A stretch of DNA of 64,000 nt from Caulobacter sp. SL161 (GCF_026672375.1 NZ_JAPPRA010000001.1:3100001-3164000); one strand, 5' to 3'. Positions 1-8,642 are shown, numbered from the stretch's first letter. Notes: generated by a model from the sequence alone, not told the origin. A program made the numbers and translations.

Positions 1-896
1 GCCTGTTCCTGTCGTCGGGTGTCATCCGATCCGGGGACTACACGATGGAAGAGATGGTTCGGGTGGCCAAGTCGCTGCGGCTCGAGCATGACTTCCGAGG
101 CTACATCCACCTGAAGCTGATCCCCGAGGCCTCGCCCGAGCTCGCGGCGGAAGCGGGTCTCTACGCCGATCGGGTGTCGATCAATATCGAGCTGCCGCGC
201 GACGACAGCTTGAAGGCCCTGGCGCCCGAAAAGGACCCCACCGACATCAAGCGCGCCATGGGGCGCATGCGACTGGCCATCGACGACCATGCCGAGCCAG
301 GGCGAAAGGCCCGCCGTCGCGCCTTTGCGCGGAGCCAGTCCACCCAGCTGATCGTCGGCGCCGACGAGGCCAAGGATGGAGATATCCTGTCACGCAGCGC
401 CAACCTGTACGGCGCCTATCGGCTCAGCCGCGTCTACTACTCGGCATTCAGCCCCATCCCTGACGCCAGCCACCGGCTGCCGCTCGTCCGACCCCCGCTG
501 CTCCGGGAGCACCGTCTCTATCAGGCCGATTGGCTGATGCGGTTCTACGGCTTCGCGCAGTCCGAGATCGTCGCGGCGGGCCAGGACCTCGACCTGTCGG
601 TCGACCCAAAGACCAGCTGGGCGCTCAGGCATCGAGACCGGTTCCCCGTCGACGTCCAGATCGCGGACAAGGAGACGCTGCTGCGGATCCCAGGCCTGGG
701 CGCAAAGGCCGTCGCCAGAGTGCTTGTCGCGCGTCGGGTCACCCGGCTGACGCTCGACGATTTGAAGCGGGTCGGCGCTGTGGTGAAACGCGCCAAACCT
801 TTCGTCGTGACGGCCGACTGGCGTCCCGGCGCCCTGACCGACCGCGACGACCTGAAGGCCGTCTTGAGCCCGGCCGTTCAGTTGAGCCTGTTCTGA
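1..896 (+). CDS. Radical SAM DNA modification/repair-type protein (3' part)
   Basis: The gene enters from outside the window; the reading frame is open from base 3, so the ATG at 45 is internal. It matches the C-terminal part of the family called putative DNA modification/repair radical SAM protein; the CxxxCxxC cluster motif lies upstream of the window. Visible are the radical-SAM barrel end (RVSINIELP strand) and, near the C-terminus, a helix-hairpin-helix segment (IPGLGAKAVARVL), which fits DNA binding. The stop codon overlaps the start of the UdgX-type gene by one base (TGATG), so the two are probably co-translated. The substrate is not known for the family; a role in DNA repair is inferred from the HhH motif and the partner. 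Confidence 0.85.
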   Translation, partial: LFLSSGVIRSGDYTMEEMVRVAKSLRLEHDFRGYIHLKLIPEASPELAAEAGLYADRVSINIELPRDDSLKALAPEKDPTDIKRAMGRMRLAIDDHAEPGRKARRRAFARSQSTQLIVGADEAKDGDILSRSANLYGAYRLSRVYYSAFSPIPDASHRLPLVRPPLLREHRLYQADWLMRFYGFAQSEIVAAGQDLDLSVDPKTSWALRHRDRFPVDVQIADKETLLRIPGLGAKAVARVLVARRVTRLTLDDLKRVGAVVKRAKPFVVTADWRPGALTDRDDLKAVLSPAVQLSLF

Positions 897-2335
897 TGCA
901 AGTGGTTCGCCTCGCCTCAGAGGTCGATTTCGCCGGCTGGCGAAGGGCGGCCAGGGTCCTGCGAGCCCAGGGCGCGCGTCCCGAATCGCTCGTCTGGACG
1001 GTGGAGCGCGAGCTCTTCGATAATGATGAGCCGGTGACGGACGCGGCAACGACGTTCGCCGTTCCAGCCGCCTTCATGGAAATGGCTCAACAGGTCGTGC
1101 TGAACCGGTCGCTGGATCGGTTCGCCCTGCTCTACCGCATTCTCTGGCGACTGGAGCGCGAGCCGCGATTGATCGAGAACCCCGCCGATCAGGATATGGC
1201 GTGCGCCCGCGACATGGCCAAGGCCGTCAGCCGCGCCGCCCACAAGATGAAGGCGTTTGTCCGCTTTCGCCGGGTGGAGGACGCAGCCGAGGAAACCTAC
1301 GCGGCGTGGTTCGAACCCGCCCACCGGGTGACCGAGGCGACAGCGCCCTTCTTCGCGCGCCGCTTCTCGAACATGAACTGGACCATCCTGACACCCGACG
1401 CCTGCGTGGCCTGGAACGGGGAGCGGCTATGGGTTTCGGAGGGCGCGGATCCCGCCGACGCGCCGTCCGAAGACGCCCAGGAAGCGCTCTGGCGAACCTA
1501 CTACGCGTCGATTTTCAATCCGGCCCGTCTCAACCCACGCCAGATGCGCCAGGAAATGCCCAAGCGGTACTGGCGGAACCTCCCAGAGGCCGCGCTCATT
1601 CCTGGCCTTATCGAAGCCGCCCAAGATCGCGCCGCCGCCATGGTCACCACGCCGCCGCGTCCCCCGTCAGAACGCGTTCTGAAGGCCGCGCAGCGCCATG
1701 CTCGGGATGCGCCCTACAACGCTGGTGCGCCGACCACTCTGGACGCCGTGCACGCCGGCGTCAGCGTCTGTCGGCGCTGCGATCTGTGGCGGGAGGCGAC
1801 CCAGGGCGTCCCGGGTGACGGGGCGCCAAGCGCGCCCCTGATGTTTGTCGGCGAACAGCCCGGCGATCAGGAGGATCTTGCGGGCAGGCCCTTGGTGGGT
1901 CCTGCAGGACGGATATTCGACCGAGCGCTCGCCGAGGTGGGTGTGCGGCGCGAGCAGACCTACGTCACGAACGCGGTGAAGCACTTCAAGCATGAACTCA
2001 GCGGGAAACGCCGCCTGCACAAGACCCCCACCCAAGGCGAGGTGAGCGCGTGTCGATGGTGGCTGGACGCGGAGCGGCGGTTGGTCAGGCCCACGGTCAT
2101 CGTGATGCTGGGCGCGACCGCCGCCTTCGGCGTCATGGGGCGGCTAACGCCCTTCCGTGAAACCAGAGGACGCCCACTGCCCTTGCCGGACGGGGTCCAG
2201 GGGCTCGTGACCTTTCATCCGTCGTACCTGCTGCGCCTGCCGGACGCTGCGGCGAGAGAAAACGCCTACCACTCTTTCGTGGACGATCTTCGTCTGGCGA
2301 GCCGACTGGCCGGCCTGGCCGCGACATCCCGTTGA
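896..2335 (+). CDS. UdgX-family uracil-DNA binding protein fused to SAM-partner domain
   Basis: 479 residues, starting at the ATG that overlaps the preceding stop. The N-terminal ~250 residues match the 'probable DNA metabolism protein' domain found with radical-SAM partners. The C-terminal ~200 residues are a family-4-like uracil-DNA glycosylase of UdgX type: CxxC (CRRC near 291) for the 4Fe-4S cluster, the GEQPGDQED active-site strand, and the UdgX-specific loop KRRLH with its histidine near residue 375. In UdgX that histidine forms a covalent bond to the abasic site after uracil excision (established for the mycobacterial protein). All of these residues are present, so activity is likely. 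The fusion of both domains in one chain is common in this family. Confidence 0.9.
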   Translation: MQVVRLASEVDFAGWRRAARVLRAQGARPESLVWTVERELFDNDEPVTDAATTFAVPAAFMEMAQQVVLNRSLDRFALLYRILWRLEREPRLIENPADQDMACARDMAKAVSRAAHKMKAFVRFRRVEDAAEETYAAWFEPAHRVTEATAPFFARRFSNMNWTILTPDACVAWNGERLWVSEGADPADAPSEDAQEALWRTYYASIFNPARLNPRQMRQEMPKRYWRNLPEAALIPGLIEAAQDRAAAMVTTPPRPPSERVLKAAQRHARDAPYNAGAPTTLDAVHAGVSVCRRCDLWREATQGVPGDGAPSAPLMFVGEQPGDQEDLAGRPLVGPAGRIFDRALAEVGVRREQTYVTNAVKHFKHELSGKRRLHKTPTQGEVSACRWWLDAERRLVRPTVIVMLGATAAFGVMGRLTPFRETRGRPLPLPDGVQGLVTFHPSYLLRLPDAAARENAYHSFVDDLRLASRLAGLAATSR

Positions 2336-2434
2336 GGTCAGCGGGTAATCTCTGGGCCATCAAGACAGCGCCCAGGTCGTCAAGCGCTCGCGAGAGGGTG
2401 AACGACCAGCGCCGCAGACACCGAGGTGAGAAAC

Positions 2435-2462
2435 GAAAAAAGCCCGGCTAGGCCGGGCTTTT
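2435..2462 (-). terminator. Rho-independent terminator after tRNA-His
   Basis: Hairpin AGCCCGGC / GCCGGGCT with a short TAG loop, flanked by A-run and T-run so it could work in both directions. It lies just downstream of tRNA-His on the minus strand and downstream of the UdgX gene on the plus strand. Confidence 0.8.
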
Positions 2463-2475
2463 CAAGGACTTGCGA

Positions 2476-2552
2476 TGGTACCAGCTCTCGGGCTCGAACC
2501 GAGGACCTCTAGATCCACAATCTAGCGCTCTAACCAACTGAGCTAAGCCGGC
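2476..2552 (-). tRNA. tRNA-His (GTG)
   Basis: 77 nt including encoded CCA. The anticodon loop is TTGTGGA, giving GTG. The acceptor stem begins G1 and pairs G1 with U72, the discriminator base is A73, and the base before G1 is A, so there is no templated G-1. This is the alphaproteobacterial form of tRNA-His (loss of the G-1:C73 identity element), which supports the taxonomic placement. Confidence 0.97.
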
Positions 2553-2622
2553 TCATCGCGAGGCGTTGTCTTTAGTGGGATCGTCCGTCGGGATCAAGCA
2601 CCGATCCCGATGTTTTGAACGG

Positions 2623-2653
2623 AAAACGCCCCGGAGCCGAAACTCCGGGGCGT
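2623..2653 (-). terminator. Terminator of exbB-exbD-tonB operon
   Basis: Perfect 11-bp inverted repeat ACGCCCCGGAG / CTCCGGGGCGT with a 6-nt loop; read on the minus strand it is followed by TTTT. It lies 27 bases past the tonB stop codon. Confidence 0.88.
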
Positions 2654-2680
2654 CTCCTAACTTTCGCTGTGATCCAGGCC

Positions 2681-3412
2681 CTATTGCGGGACTTGGAACA
2701 CCAGCGGGACGGTCACCTGGCCACCGTCGACGGGCGCGCCGTCGAGGGTCTTGGGCTTCATCCGGAACAGGCGCGACAAGCGGATAGCCGCATCGCCGAA
2801 GCCCATGTCCGCCGGCGATTCGGAAACCACCGAGCAGCCTTCCAGAGTGCCCTTAGCCGTCACGGTGCACGAGATCGTCGCGCGACCGCTGACTTCCATC
2901 CGCTGAGCACGGTCCGGATAGTACCGGGCCATGTCTTCACCCGAGGGCTTACGGGCCCAGTCGGGACGCGTGATGACCGACGCACGCGCCGGCGGGTTCG
3001 AAGGAACCGGCGGCGTGGGCGAGATCACCGGCGGAGCCGTTTGTTCCACCCGCTTTTCAACGGGAGGGATCGGCAGCGGCGGCGGCGGCGTCACGTCCGG
3101 CGGCGGAGCCACCGGCGGGCGCGGCTGAACCACGGCCGGAGGCGGCGGCGGTTCATTGGTCGGCGGCGGCGGCGGCGGAGGCGGCGGCGGCGGCGGCGGC
3201 GGCGGAGGCAGCTCCACAACCGTCGCGTCGTCCGAGTACTCCTGGAACACGGCTTCGAACTTCTGCTTCGCCAGGTAGGCGAAGAGCAGCGCGTGCAGAC
3301 CAGCCACGACCGTCAGGGAGATACCAAAGGCACCGAAACCCTTCTTGCGACGTGGACCGTCCGAGGTGAGCGGATCGTAGCGGCGATGCTCGGGCGTATT
3401 TTGATCAGCCAT
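2681..3412 (-). CDS. tonB: Energy transducer TonB
   Basis: 243 residues. A basic cytoplasmic N-terminus (RRKKG) precedes one membrane segment at about 29-48, then a proline-rich periplasmic spacer (16 consecutive prolines at 69-84, more to ~125), and a C-terminal TonB domain at ~160-243 ending in VPLVFQVPQ. TonB transmits proton-motive force from ExbBD to outer-membrane TonB-dependent receptors, of which this window holds one (41714-44350). It is the last gene of the exbB-exbD-tonB operon, 10 bases after exbD, and is followed by a strong terminator. The proline run is encoded by a near-uniform CCG tract. Confidence 0.95.
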   Translation of the reverse strand: MADQNTPEHRRYDPLTSDGPRRKKGFGAFGISLTVVAGLHALLFAYLAKQKFEAVFQEYSDDATVVELPPPPPPPPPPPPPPPPTNEPPPPPAVVQPRPPVAPPPDVTPPPPLPIPPVEKRVEQTAPPVISPTPPVPSNPPARASVITRPDWARKPSGEDMARYYPDRAQRMEVSGRATISCTVTAKGTLEGCSVVSESPADMGFGDAAIRLSRLFRMKPKTLDGAPVDGGQVTVPLVFQVPQ

Positions 3413-3422
3413 GCATCACCCC

Positions 3423-3857
3423 CTACTGGCTATCATCCCGTCCGACGAGAGCCACGCTATAGAAGCCGTTATCCTGGAGGGTGTTCATCACCTCCATGAA
3501 AGCCCCGTAGCGAACCTTTTCGTCGGCCCGGATGAAGATGCGCTCCTTGCTCGGATCGCGACGGCCCATGTTCTTGGTGATGTCGTAGCCCAGCTCATCG
3601 ATGCTGGTCTCGTTGTCACCAAGGTAGAGCTGCCCCGACTGTTTGATCGAGACGTAAACCGGCTTGGATGGAGGCGGCGAGGATTTCGCCACCGCCGGCG
3701 GCAGGTTCACTTCGACCGACACGGAGGCCAGCGGAGCCGCCACCATGAAGATGATCAGGAGCACCAGCATAACGTCCACGAAGGGCGTAACGTTGATCTC
3801 GCTGTTCTGTTCGACGTTGAACCTGTCGCCCCCACCGCCTGAAAGCTTGGCGGCCAT
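3423..3857 (-). CDS. exbD: Biopolymer transport protein ExbD
   Basis: 144 residues, usual length for ExbD. A single membrane helix at about 23-42 (INVTPFVDVMLVLLIIFMV) carries the essential membrane aspartate (D28), and the rest is a small periplasmic domain. ExbD forms the proton-conducting motor with ExbB that energises TonB. It lies 5 bases after exbB and 10 bases before tonB, so the three are one transcription unit. Confidence 0.96.
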   Translation of the reverse strand: MAAKLSGGGGDRFNVEQNSEINVTPFVDVMLVLLIIFMVAAPLASVSVEVNLPPAVAKSSPPPSKPVYVSIKQSGQLYLGDNETSIDELGYDITKNMGRRDPSKERIFIRADEKVRYGAFMEVMNTLQDNGFYSVALVGRDDSQ

Positions 3858-3862
3858 GGGTG

Positions 3863-4771
3863 TTACGCCCCCTTGTCGAGCTGGCGCGAGATGGCGTTCA
3901 TCAGTTCAGCAACGAAACCTTCCGAACGCGTGCCGTAGGCCGAGATGCGGGTCTGGAAGTAGTTGTAGAAGATAACGGCCGGGATAGCGGCGAACAGACC
4001 GATACCGGTGGCGAGCAGGGCTTCAGCGATACCCGGCGCGACGACGGCGAGGTTGGTCGTGTTGGTGTTCGCGATGCCGATGAACGACGTCATGATGCCG
4101 TACACGGTACCGAACAGACCGATGAACGGACCGCCCGAACCGACCGAGGCCAGGAACACCATGCCACCCGACAGGCGCTTGGCCAGCGAAGCTTGAACGG
4201 CGTTGATGGCGTAGGTCGCGCGGCTCAGGGTCGAGTCGCGGTGCTCGCCGGCGACGGCCAGACCGGCCTGACGCGACAGCTCAACTTCCTGCGAGGCGGC
4301 GGCGGCCATGTCGGCCATCGGGTTGCCTTCGAATTCTTCCGACGAGCTGATGCGCGCGATGTCGGCGATCGAGCGAGCGCCGCGGAAGGCTTCCAGGAAC
4401 TTGTCCGACTGCTTGTTCAGCGCGGCGAACTCGAAAATCTTGGTGAGCAGCAGCACCCACGAGAAAACCGAGGCCAGCACCAGGCCGATCATGACGACCT
4501 TAACGACGACGCCGGCCTGCATGAACATGCCGATCGGGGTCAGCGAGTGAGCGGCCGGCGCAGCGGCCTCTTCGGCCGGAGCGGCTTCGGGAGCCGGGGC
4601 GGCGGCGGCGGCGTCCGCGGCCGGAGCGGCGGCGGCGTCGGTGGCCGGTTGAGCTTCAGCAGTAGCGGCGGCGGGAGCCGCGGCGTCCTGAGCAAAAGCC
4701 GGGGCGCTCGCCATCAGCGCCATGGCGCCGACGAGAGCGATGAAGGGGGTCTTCCGTTTAATGTCGAGCAT
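3863..4771 (-). CDS. exbB: MotA/TolQ/ExbB proton channel family protein
   Basis: 302 residues from the ATG at 4771, chosen because it begins a clean signal peptide (MLDIKRK, then a hydrophobic stretch ending APAFAQ); the frame stays open for 51 codons upstream but those residues are not protein-like. After the signal comes a ~45-residue Ala/Pro/Glu-rich periplasmic linker, then the ExbB core with three membrane helices, including the GTVYGIMTSF channel segment. The long Ala-rich extension is typical of the larger ExbB subtype. First gene of the operon; forms the inner-membrane motor with ExbD. Confidence 0.94.
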   Translation of the reverse strand: MLDIKRKTPFIALVGAMALMASAPAFAQDAAAPAAATAEAQPATDAAAAPAADAAAAAPAPEAAPAEEAAAPAAHSLTPIGMFMQAGVVVKVVMIGLVLASVFSWVLLLTKIFEFAALNKQSDKFLEAFRGARSIADIARISSSEEFEGNPMADMAAAASQEVELSRQAGLAVAGEHRDSTLSRATYAINAVQASLAKRLSGGMVFLASVGSGGPFIGLFGTVYGIMTSFIGIANTNTTNLAVVAPGIAEALLATGIGLFAAIPAVIFYNYFQTRISAYGTRSEGFVAELMNAISRQLDKGA

Positions 4772-5347
4772 CTGTCGCCAGTTCCTGATTGGTCTAGCAC
4801 GTTTGGACCGAGGGTCGTCGCGCGAGAGCGTCTCCACCCTAACTCTGAATAGTCCGCCTGGAGGTCGATAGCTCTCACCCCGGGCGGACCCGCTTCGCTG
4901 CGCTCGACCCGTTACGCCCCTCACGAGGACCAGCCTCCAGAAGGATCGTTTCGAAGCGCGTGCAACCGACGCCCTTTTGGGGCTCCGGTCTTACCGCAAT
5001 GTTAGAATTGCGGCTGGGGTCCTTTGGCAACCCCTTTTCGTACCGTCAAGGGTCTCATTTGGGCACAAATTCATCGTCACGCCCCCGACCCCCTGGCGTT
5101 CGCCGCAGTGCACAAAACGGTTTTCCGGATTTCGGGGCGGTTTTTCCCTGCCAACGAGAAAAACCATGCTGCACTGCAGCAAGGCAACAAAACGCGGGTC
5201 TTTGAAGAAAGGCGCCTGTCTGCACGGCAGATGGGAGCTTCGCGCCGCGCGAACAAGCTCGCATGGGGAAGAAACGGCGCCGAGGCCGACCGAGCACCGG
5301 CCGACCTGAAGGTCAAAGAGACTTCCGCTGGGAAGAACTGGAAAAAG
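4772..5347. other. Intergenic region upstream of exbB
   Basis: 576 bases between exbB and tRNA-Phe with no convincing gene in any frame. It must hold the exbB promoter. I looked for an obvious Fur-box-like inverted repeat near the start codon and did not find one. Confidence 0.5.
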
Positions 5348-5423
5348 TGGTGCCTGGGGCCGGAATCGAACCAGCGACACGCGGATTTTCAATCCGCTGC
5401 TCTACCAACTGAGCTACCCAGGC
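5348..5423 (-). tRNA. tRNA-Phe (GAA)
   Basis: 76 nt with encoded CCA; acceptor GCCTGGG pairs perfectly with CCCAGGC, the anticodon stem CGGAT/ATCCG encloses GAA, and the T-arm carries GGTTCGATTCC. Confidence 0.98.
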
Positions 5424-5523
5424 ATCCGGGCTTTGGCGGGGTGAAACCGCCTTGGCGACCTCGCCGTGCAGCGAGGAGCCGGGTCTATAGGGGAGGCGCG
5501 AAAGGATGTCCAGCGCCGTTTTA

Positions 5524-5697
5524 TCATTCCCTGTTGATGTCTTGGGATGGCGGATTTTCCTCGTCATCGTCGCCGCCCGCCACGACGTAGCGACCGCTCA
5601 GCCAGCGCTGCAGATCGACGTCCGCGCAGCGTTTCGAACAGAAAGGGCGGAACGCGGAATCAGCGGGTTTGGCGCAGATGGGACATTTCGCGCTCAT
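5524..5697 (-). CDS. yacG: DNA gyrase inhibitor YacG (zinc-binding)
   Basis: 57 residues beginning MSAKCPICAK. The four zinc ligands are visible as CPIC (5,8) and FCSKRC (20,24), the family signature, followed by an acidic tail (GGDDDEENPP). YacG binds the GyrB C-terminus and inhibits DNA binding by gyrase (established for E. coli). The ATG overlaps the stop of the RNase gene by four bases (ATGA), so the two are translationally coupled. This is the last gene of the hisD-infA-maf operon and a common alphaproteobacterial neighbour of this RNase. Confidence 0.93.
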   Translation of the reverse strand: MSAKCPICAKPADSAFRPFCSKRCADVDLQRWLSGRYVVAGGDDDEENPPSQDINRE

Positions 5698-6756
5698 CTC
5701 GCAGACACCTCAAATCGTTCAACAGGCCATGCAGGCGCGGCTTCGACAACGAACCGCCGACCCAGGCGCTCGGCGACGCCTTGGTCCAACTCGGCCTGGA
5801 ACGCTTCGGCGACGGCGGGCGCACAGAGGGCCGTCAAGCGCCCTCCCGGGTCCGCCCTGCCCTCACGCCCCAGCGCACGCGCCAGACGTCGCGCCACATA
5901 GCGCGGCTCGGCGTCTCCATGGCTTGTGAGCAGCCGATCGAGAATCGGCGGTGCTCGCCGAGGCACGATCATCTCAAGTGTCCCGAACTTGCTGATGGGC
6001 CCGATGCCCACACCGGGATTGTCAGGCGCAAAGGCGCTACGGGCGGCCGTCGTCAGGGCCTGGGCGTCATGCCCCCGGCCGACCAGGTCGAAAATGATGA
6101 TTCCCGCCAGGCCCTTCAGCCTGAGAACACGGGCGGCGACATTGATGGCGGCCATGTTGGCCAGACGCGCGGCGCGTTTGGAGTCGGCGCCGTCGCGGGC
6201 GCCCAGATCGACGTCGATCGCGGTCAGAGCCCGAGTCGGCTCCACTGCGATGTCCCCGCCGCCGGGCAGGCTGAACACTGTCGCTAGCGCATCGGCCTCG
6301 GCTTCCTCGACGGCGAGCAGAGCCTTTTCGCCCGTCGTCGGCGAACCAGCCTTCACGATCTGACGTAGCCGCTCCTCAAGCGACTGCCCCTGGGCCAGCA
6401 CCCGCGGCTCGCCCCTGCCCCTCGGCCACGAAGCGCGCCACACCGGCCTTGTCCGCGCGAGACGGTGTCTTGATCTCGATCTCGACGACCCCGCCCTCCA
6501 CCAGGGCCGGCATGTCAGGCCGAAGCGGCAAGATGAGATCCCGTCCGCCCGGCAACTGCACGAAGGCGGATGAGAAGGCCTTTTCGATCTTGCGCACCCG
6601 CGCCACGCCGCGCACGCCTTCCGCGTCCAGCGGATCGTCATCGGGCCATTCGATCATCAGCCGCTCGGGACGCCCGTCCAACGTCACAACGCCGACGGTC
6701 TCTCCCACCCCTTTGTAGAGATAGGCGCGACGCACGGAGGCAGCCTTGGCGCTCAT
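5694..6756 (-). pseudogene. rng: Ribonuclease E/G family protein, single-base frameshift
   Basis: The first frame (6756 down to about 6420) begins MSAKAASVRRAYLYKG and runs to VARFVAEGQG; the second (about 6420 to 5694) continues GEPRVLAQGQSLEERL to the end. Removing one G from a G-rich stretch at about 6411-6424 joins them into one ~353-residue protein. Both acidic residues expected for RNase E/G catalysis are present (TAIDVD and IIIFDLV). It is a short family member without the long RNase E C-terminal scaffold. It overlaps maf and yacG by four bases each, so the gene is in its normal operon position. Either a sequencing error in a G run or a recent loss-of-function mutation; the rest of the protein is well preserved. 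Confidence 0.85.
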
Positions 6757-7358
6757 GGGCGATAACCCAGTCCGGAAAGCAGGTTCAGGGTCTCATAGAG
6801 CGGCAGCCCCACCACGCTGGGATAGGAGCCCTGCAGGTCAGTGATGAATCCGCCCGCCAAGCCCTGGACGCCGTAACCGCCGGCCTTGCCCCGCCATTGC
6901 CCGCTGGCGACGTAACCGTCGCGCTCAGCGTCGGACAGGCGCTTGAAGCCGACCCTGGTCTCGACCAGACGGGTCGCCGTACGACCGCCGGGCGCGATCA
7001 GCGCAACGCCGGTGAGAACCTTGTGATTCCGCCCCGACAGGAGCTTGAGACAATAGAGCACATCCGCCTCGGTCTCGGCCTTGGGCAGGATACGACGACC
7101 CACGGCCACCACGGTATCGGCGGCCAGGACAAAATCGCCCGGCGCGCGCGCAGCGACCACCCGCGCCTTCTCGAGCGCGAGTCGCAGCGCGTGACGGCGG
7201 GGCGTCTCGTCGCGAAGCGGGGTTTCGTCGATGTCGGCGGGATCAACCCGGTCGGGCGTAACGCCGACCTGGGCGAGCAGGTCGAGGCGCCGGGGGCTCG
7301 CGCTGGCCAGCACCAGCGCCGGCCCGGCGGCCACTGGGGCGGCCGTCTTCGGAGCCAT
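6753..7358 (-). CDS. maf: Maf-like nucleoside triphosphate pyrophosphatase
   Basis: 201 residues. The Maf signature LVLASASPRRLDLL opens the domain, followed by DETP and the conserved DFVLAADTVV segment with its catalytic aspartate. Maf proteins hydrolyse non-canonical or modified nucleotides (dTTP/UTP/m5U types) and so act in nucleotide sanitation. It sits between infA and the RNase gene and overlaps the latter by four bases. Confidence 0.94.
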   Translation of the reverse strand: MAPKTAAPVAAGPALVLASASPRRLDLLAQVGVTPDRVDPADIDETPLRDETPRRHALRLALEKARVVAARAPGDFVLAADTVVAVGRRILPKAETEADVLYCLKLLSGRNHKVLTGVALIAPGGRTATRLVETRVGFKRLSDAERDGYVASGQWRGKAGGYGVQGLAGGFITDLQGSYPSVVGLPLYETLNLLSGLGYRP

Positions 7359-7365
7359 CGGCGTC

Positions 7366-7584
7366 TTACTTGAAGCGGTAGGTGATACGGCCCTTGGTCA
7401 GGTCGTAAGGGGTCATCTCGACCAGGACCTTGTCACCGGCCAGAACGCGGATGCGGTTCTTGCGCATCTTGCCGGCGGTGTGAGCGATGATCTCGTGATC
7501 GTTTTCCAGCTTCACGCGGAACGTGGCGTTCGGCAGCAGTTCGCTGACCGTACCGGGAAACTCGAGCAGTTCTTCCTTAGCCAT
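7366..7584 (-). CDS. infA: Translation initiation factor IF-1
   Basis: 72 residues from the ATG at 7584 ([11 protein letters not shown]), the exact usual IF-1 length; the ATG four codons upstream was rejected because IF-1 always starts MAKEE. One S1/OB-fold: [25 protein letters not shown] is split here only for length, with the [11 protein letters not shown]-binding loop and the [11 protein letters not shown] end. Binds the A site of the 30S subunit during initiation. Confidence 0.97.
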   Translation of the reverse strand: MAKEELLEFPGTVSELLPNATFRVKLENDHEIIAHTAGKMRKNRIRVLAGDKVLVEMTPYDLTKGRITYRFK

Positions 7585-7680
7585 CAGGCCTCTCAAAGGG
7601 ACGAATCAGATAGCCGCGAGGGTACGCCCGACAGGGGTGTCGGGACGAGCCGTTCGCGGCGAGGCGCCTCTATAACGCAA

Positions 7681-8139
7681 TTACCCCCCAAACGTCGATG
7701 GCGCGCCGAAACGTCGCTTGATCGCGGCCGCCAGGGCGTCCCGGACCTCGCGATAGGCCTCCAGGCGCGCCTCGCGGGAGCCGTCGGTCAGGGTGGGGTC
7801 GTGGGTCGGCCAGTACTCGATCTCGACCGCCCGATCACGGGAAAGCTCGACTGCCCGATGCTGCGCTTCCGGGGTCAGTGAGACGACGACATCGAAGCTG
7901 TCGTCCTCGAGCTGCGCGAACGTCTTGGGCCTGTGATCGGAGACATCCAGGCCCAGCTCGTCCATGACCACCACAACGAAGGGGTCGATCCCCTCCCCGG
8001 CCGGATCAGACTTGAGCCCACAGGAGTCGACATAGGCCCGCGTGCCATAGAATCTCTTGAACAGCCCCTCGGCCATCGGCGAGCGCACGCGGTTATAGTT
8101 GCAGGTGAACAGCACCGCGTCCGGCAACGACTGGGGCAC
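7681..8139 (-). CDS. Low-molecular-weight protein-tyrosine-phosphatase/ArsC-like protein
   Basis: 152 residues. The P-loop CNYNRVRS fits the CX5R(S/T) phosphatase motif at residues ~13-20, and a later HDP holds the likely general-acid aspartate. The family includes low-Mr tyrosine phosphatases and arsenate reductases; the P-loop sequence CNYNRVRSPMAEG is the form found in alphaproteobacterial homologues that always sit with hisD and UPF0262. Substrate not known. It begins two bases before the UPF0262 stop region ends, so it is co-transcribed. No arsenic genes are nearby, which argues against an arsenate role. Confidence 0.88.
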   Translation of the reverse strand: MPQSLPDAVLFTCNYNRVRSPMAEGLFKRFYGTRAYVDSCGLKSDPAGEGIDPFVVVVMDELGLDVSDHRPKTFAQLEDDSFDVVVSLTPEAQHRAVELSRDRAVEIEYWPTHDPTLTDGSREARLEAYREVRDALAAAIKRRFGAPSTFGG

Positions 8140-8141
8140 GG

Positions 8142-8621
8142 TCAGCCCCGCCAGTGCAGCGCGCAGATCAGGGTGAACAGGCGACGCGCCGTATCAAGGT
8201 CGGTCTTGACCTTGCCCTCCAGCCGCTCGCGCAGGAGGTTGGAACCCTCGTTGTGCAGGCCCCGTCGCCCCATGTCCAAGGCTTCGATCTGCTGGGGCGA
8301 GGAGTTGCGGATGGCCGAGTAGTAGCTGTCGCAGATCAGGAAATAGTCCTTGATCACGCCTCGAAACGGCGAGAGCGACAGCAGGTGGCGGCGCGCGTGA
8401 CCGGCGCTTGCAATGTCGAACGCTAGGCGATTCTCGATCAGCGACAGGCGCACATCGTAGGGGCCCTCGCCGGCTTCGGCAGGCTCGAAGTAGTTGCCCT
8501 CAAGCAGATCGAAGATCGCGACCTGGCGCTCCTGCTCCTGGTCGCGCGAAGCGGCCGCGAGGCTTTCCTCGTCGATCTCGATCGACTTGATCCGGTGGTT
8601 GGCGCGGGCGTCGGTGCTCAT
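8142..8621 (-). CDS. UPF0262 family protein
   Basis: 159 residues matching the uncharacterised UPF0262 family, recognised by EGNYFEP near 55, the segment SPFRGVIKDYFLICDSYY and the C-terminal LFTLICALHWRG. The family is restricted to alphaproteobacteria and its gene is regularly placed between hisD and the small phosphatase, as here. No function is established; the position suggests a housekeeping role. Confidence 0.92.
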   Translation of the reverse strand: MSTDARANHRIKSIEIDEESLAAASRDQEQERQVAIFDLLEGNYFEPAEAGEGPYDVRLSLIENRLAFDIASAGHARRHLLSLSPFRGVIKDYFLICDSYYSAIRNSSPQQIEALDMGRRGLHNEGSNLLRERLEGKVKTDLDTARRLFTLICALHWRG

Positions 8622-8642
8622 CTGGCGCAGGAGGTTCGCGCG

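Noticed and set aside
2615-3499. Arginine-rich frame opposite tonB
   Set aside because: The poly-arginine run is the reverse complement of the TonB proline codons.
4991-5392. Protein-coding frame running into tRNA-Phe
   Set aside because: It overlaps the tRNA and has no protein-like composition or ribosome-binding site.
7681-8139. Arsenate reductase
   Set aside because: The CX5R loop alone does not separate the families; there are no ars genes, and the neighbourhood is a housekeeping one.
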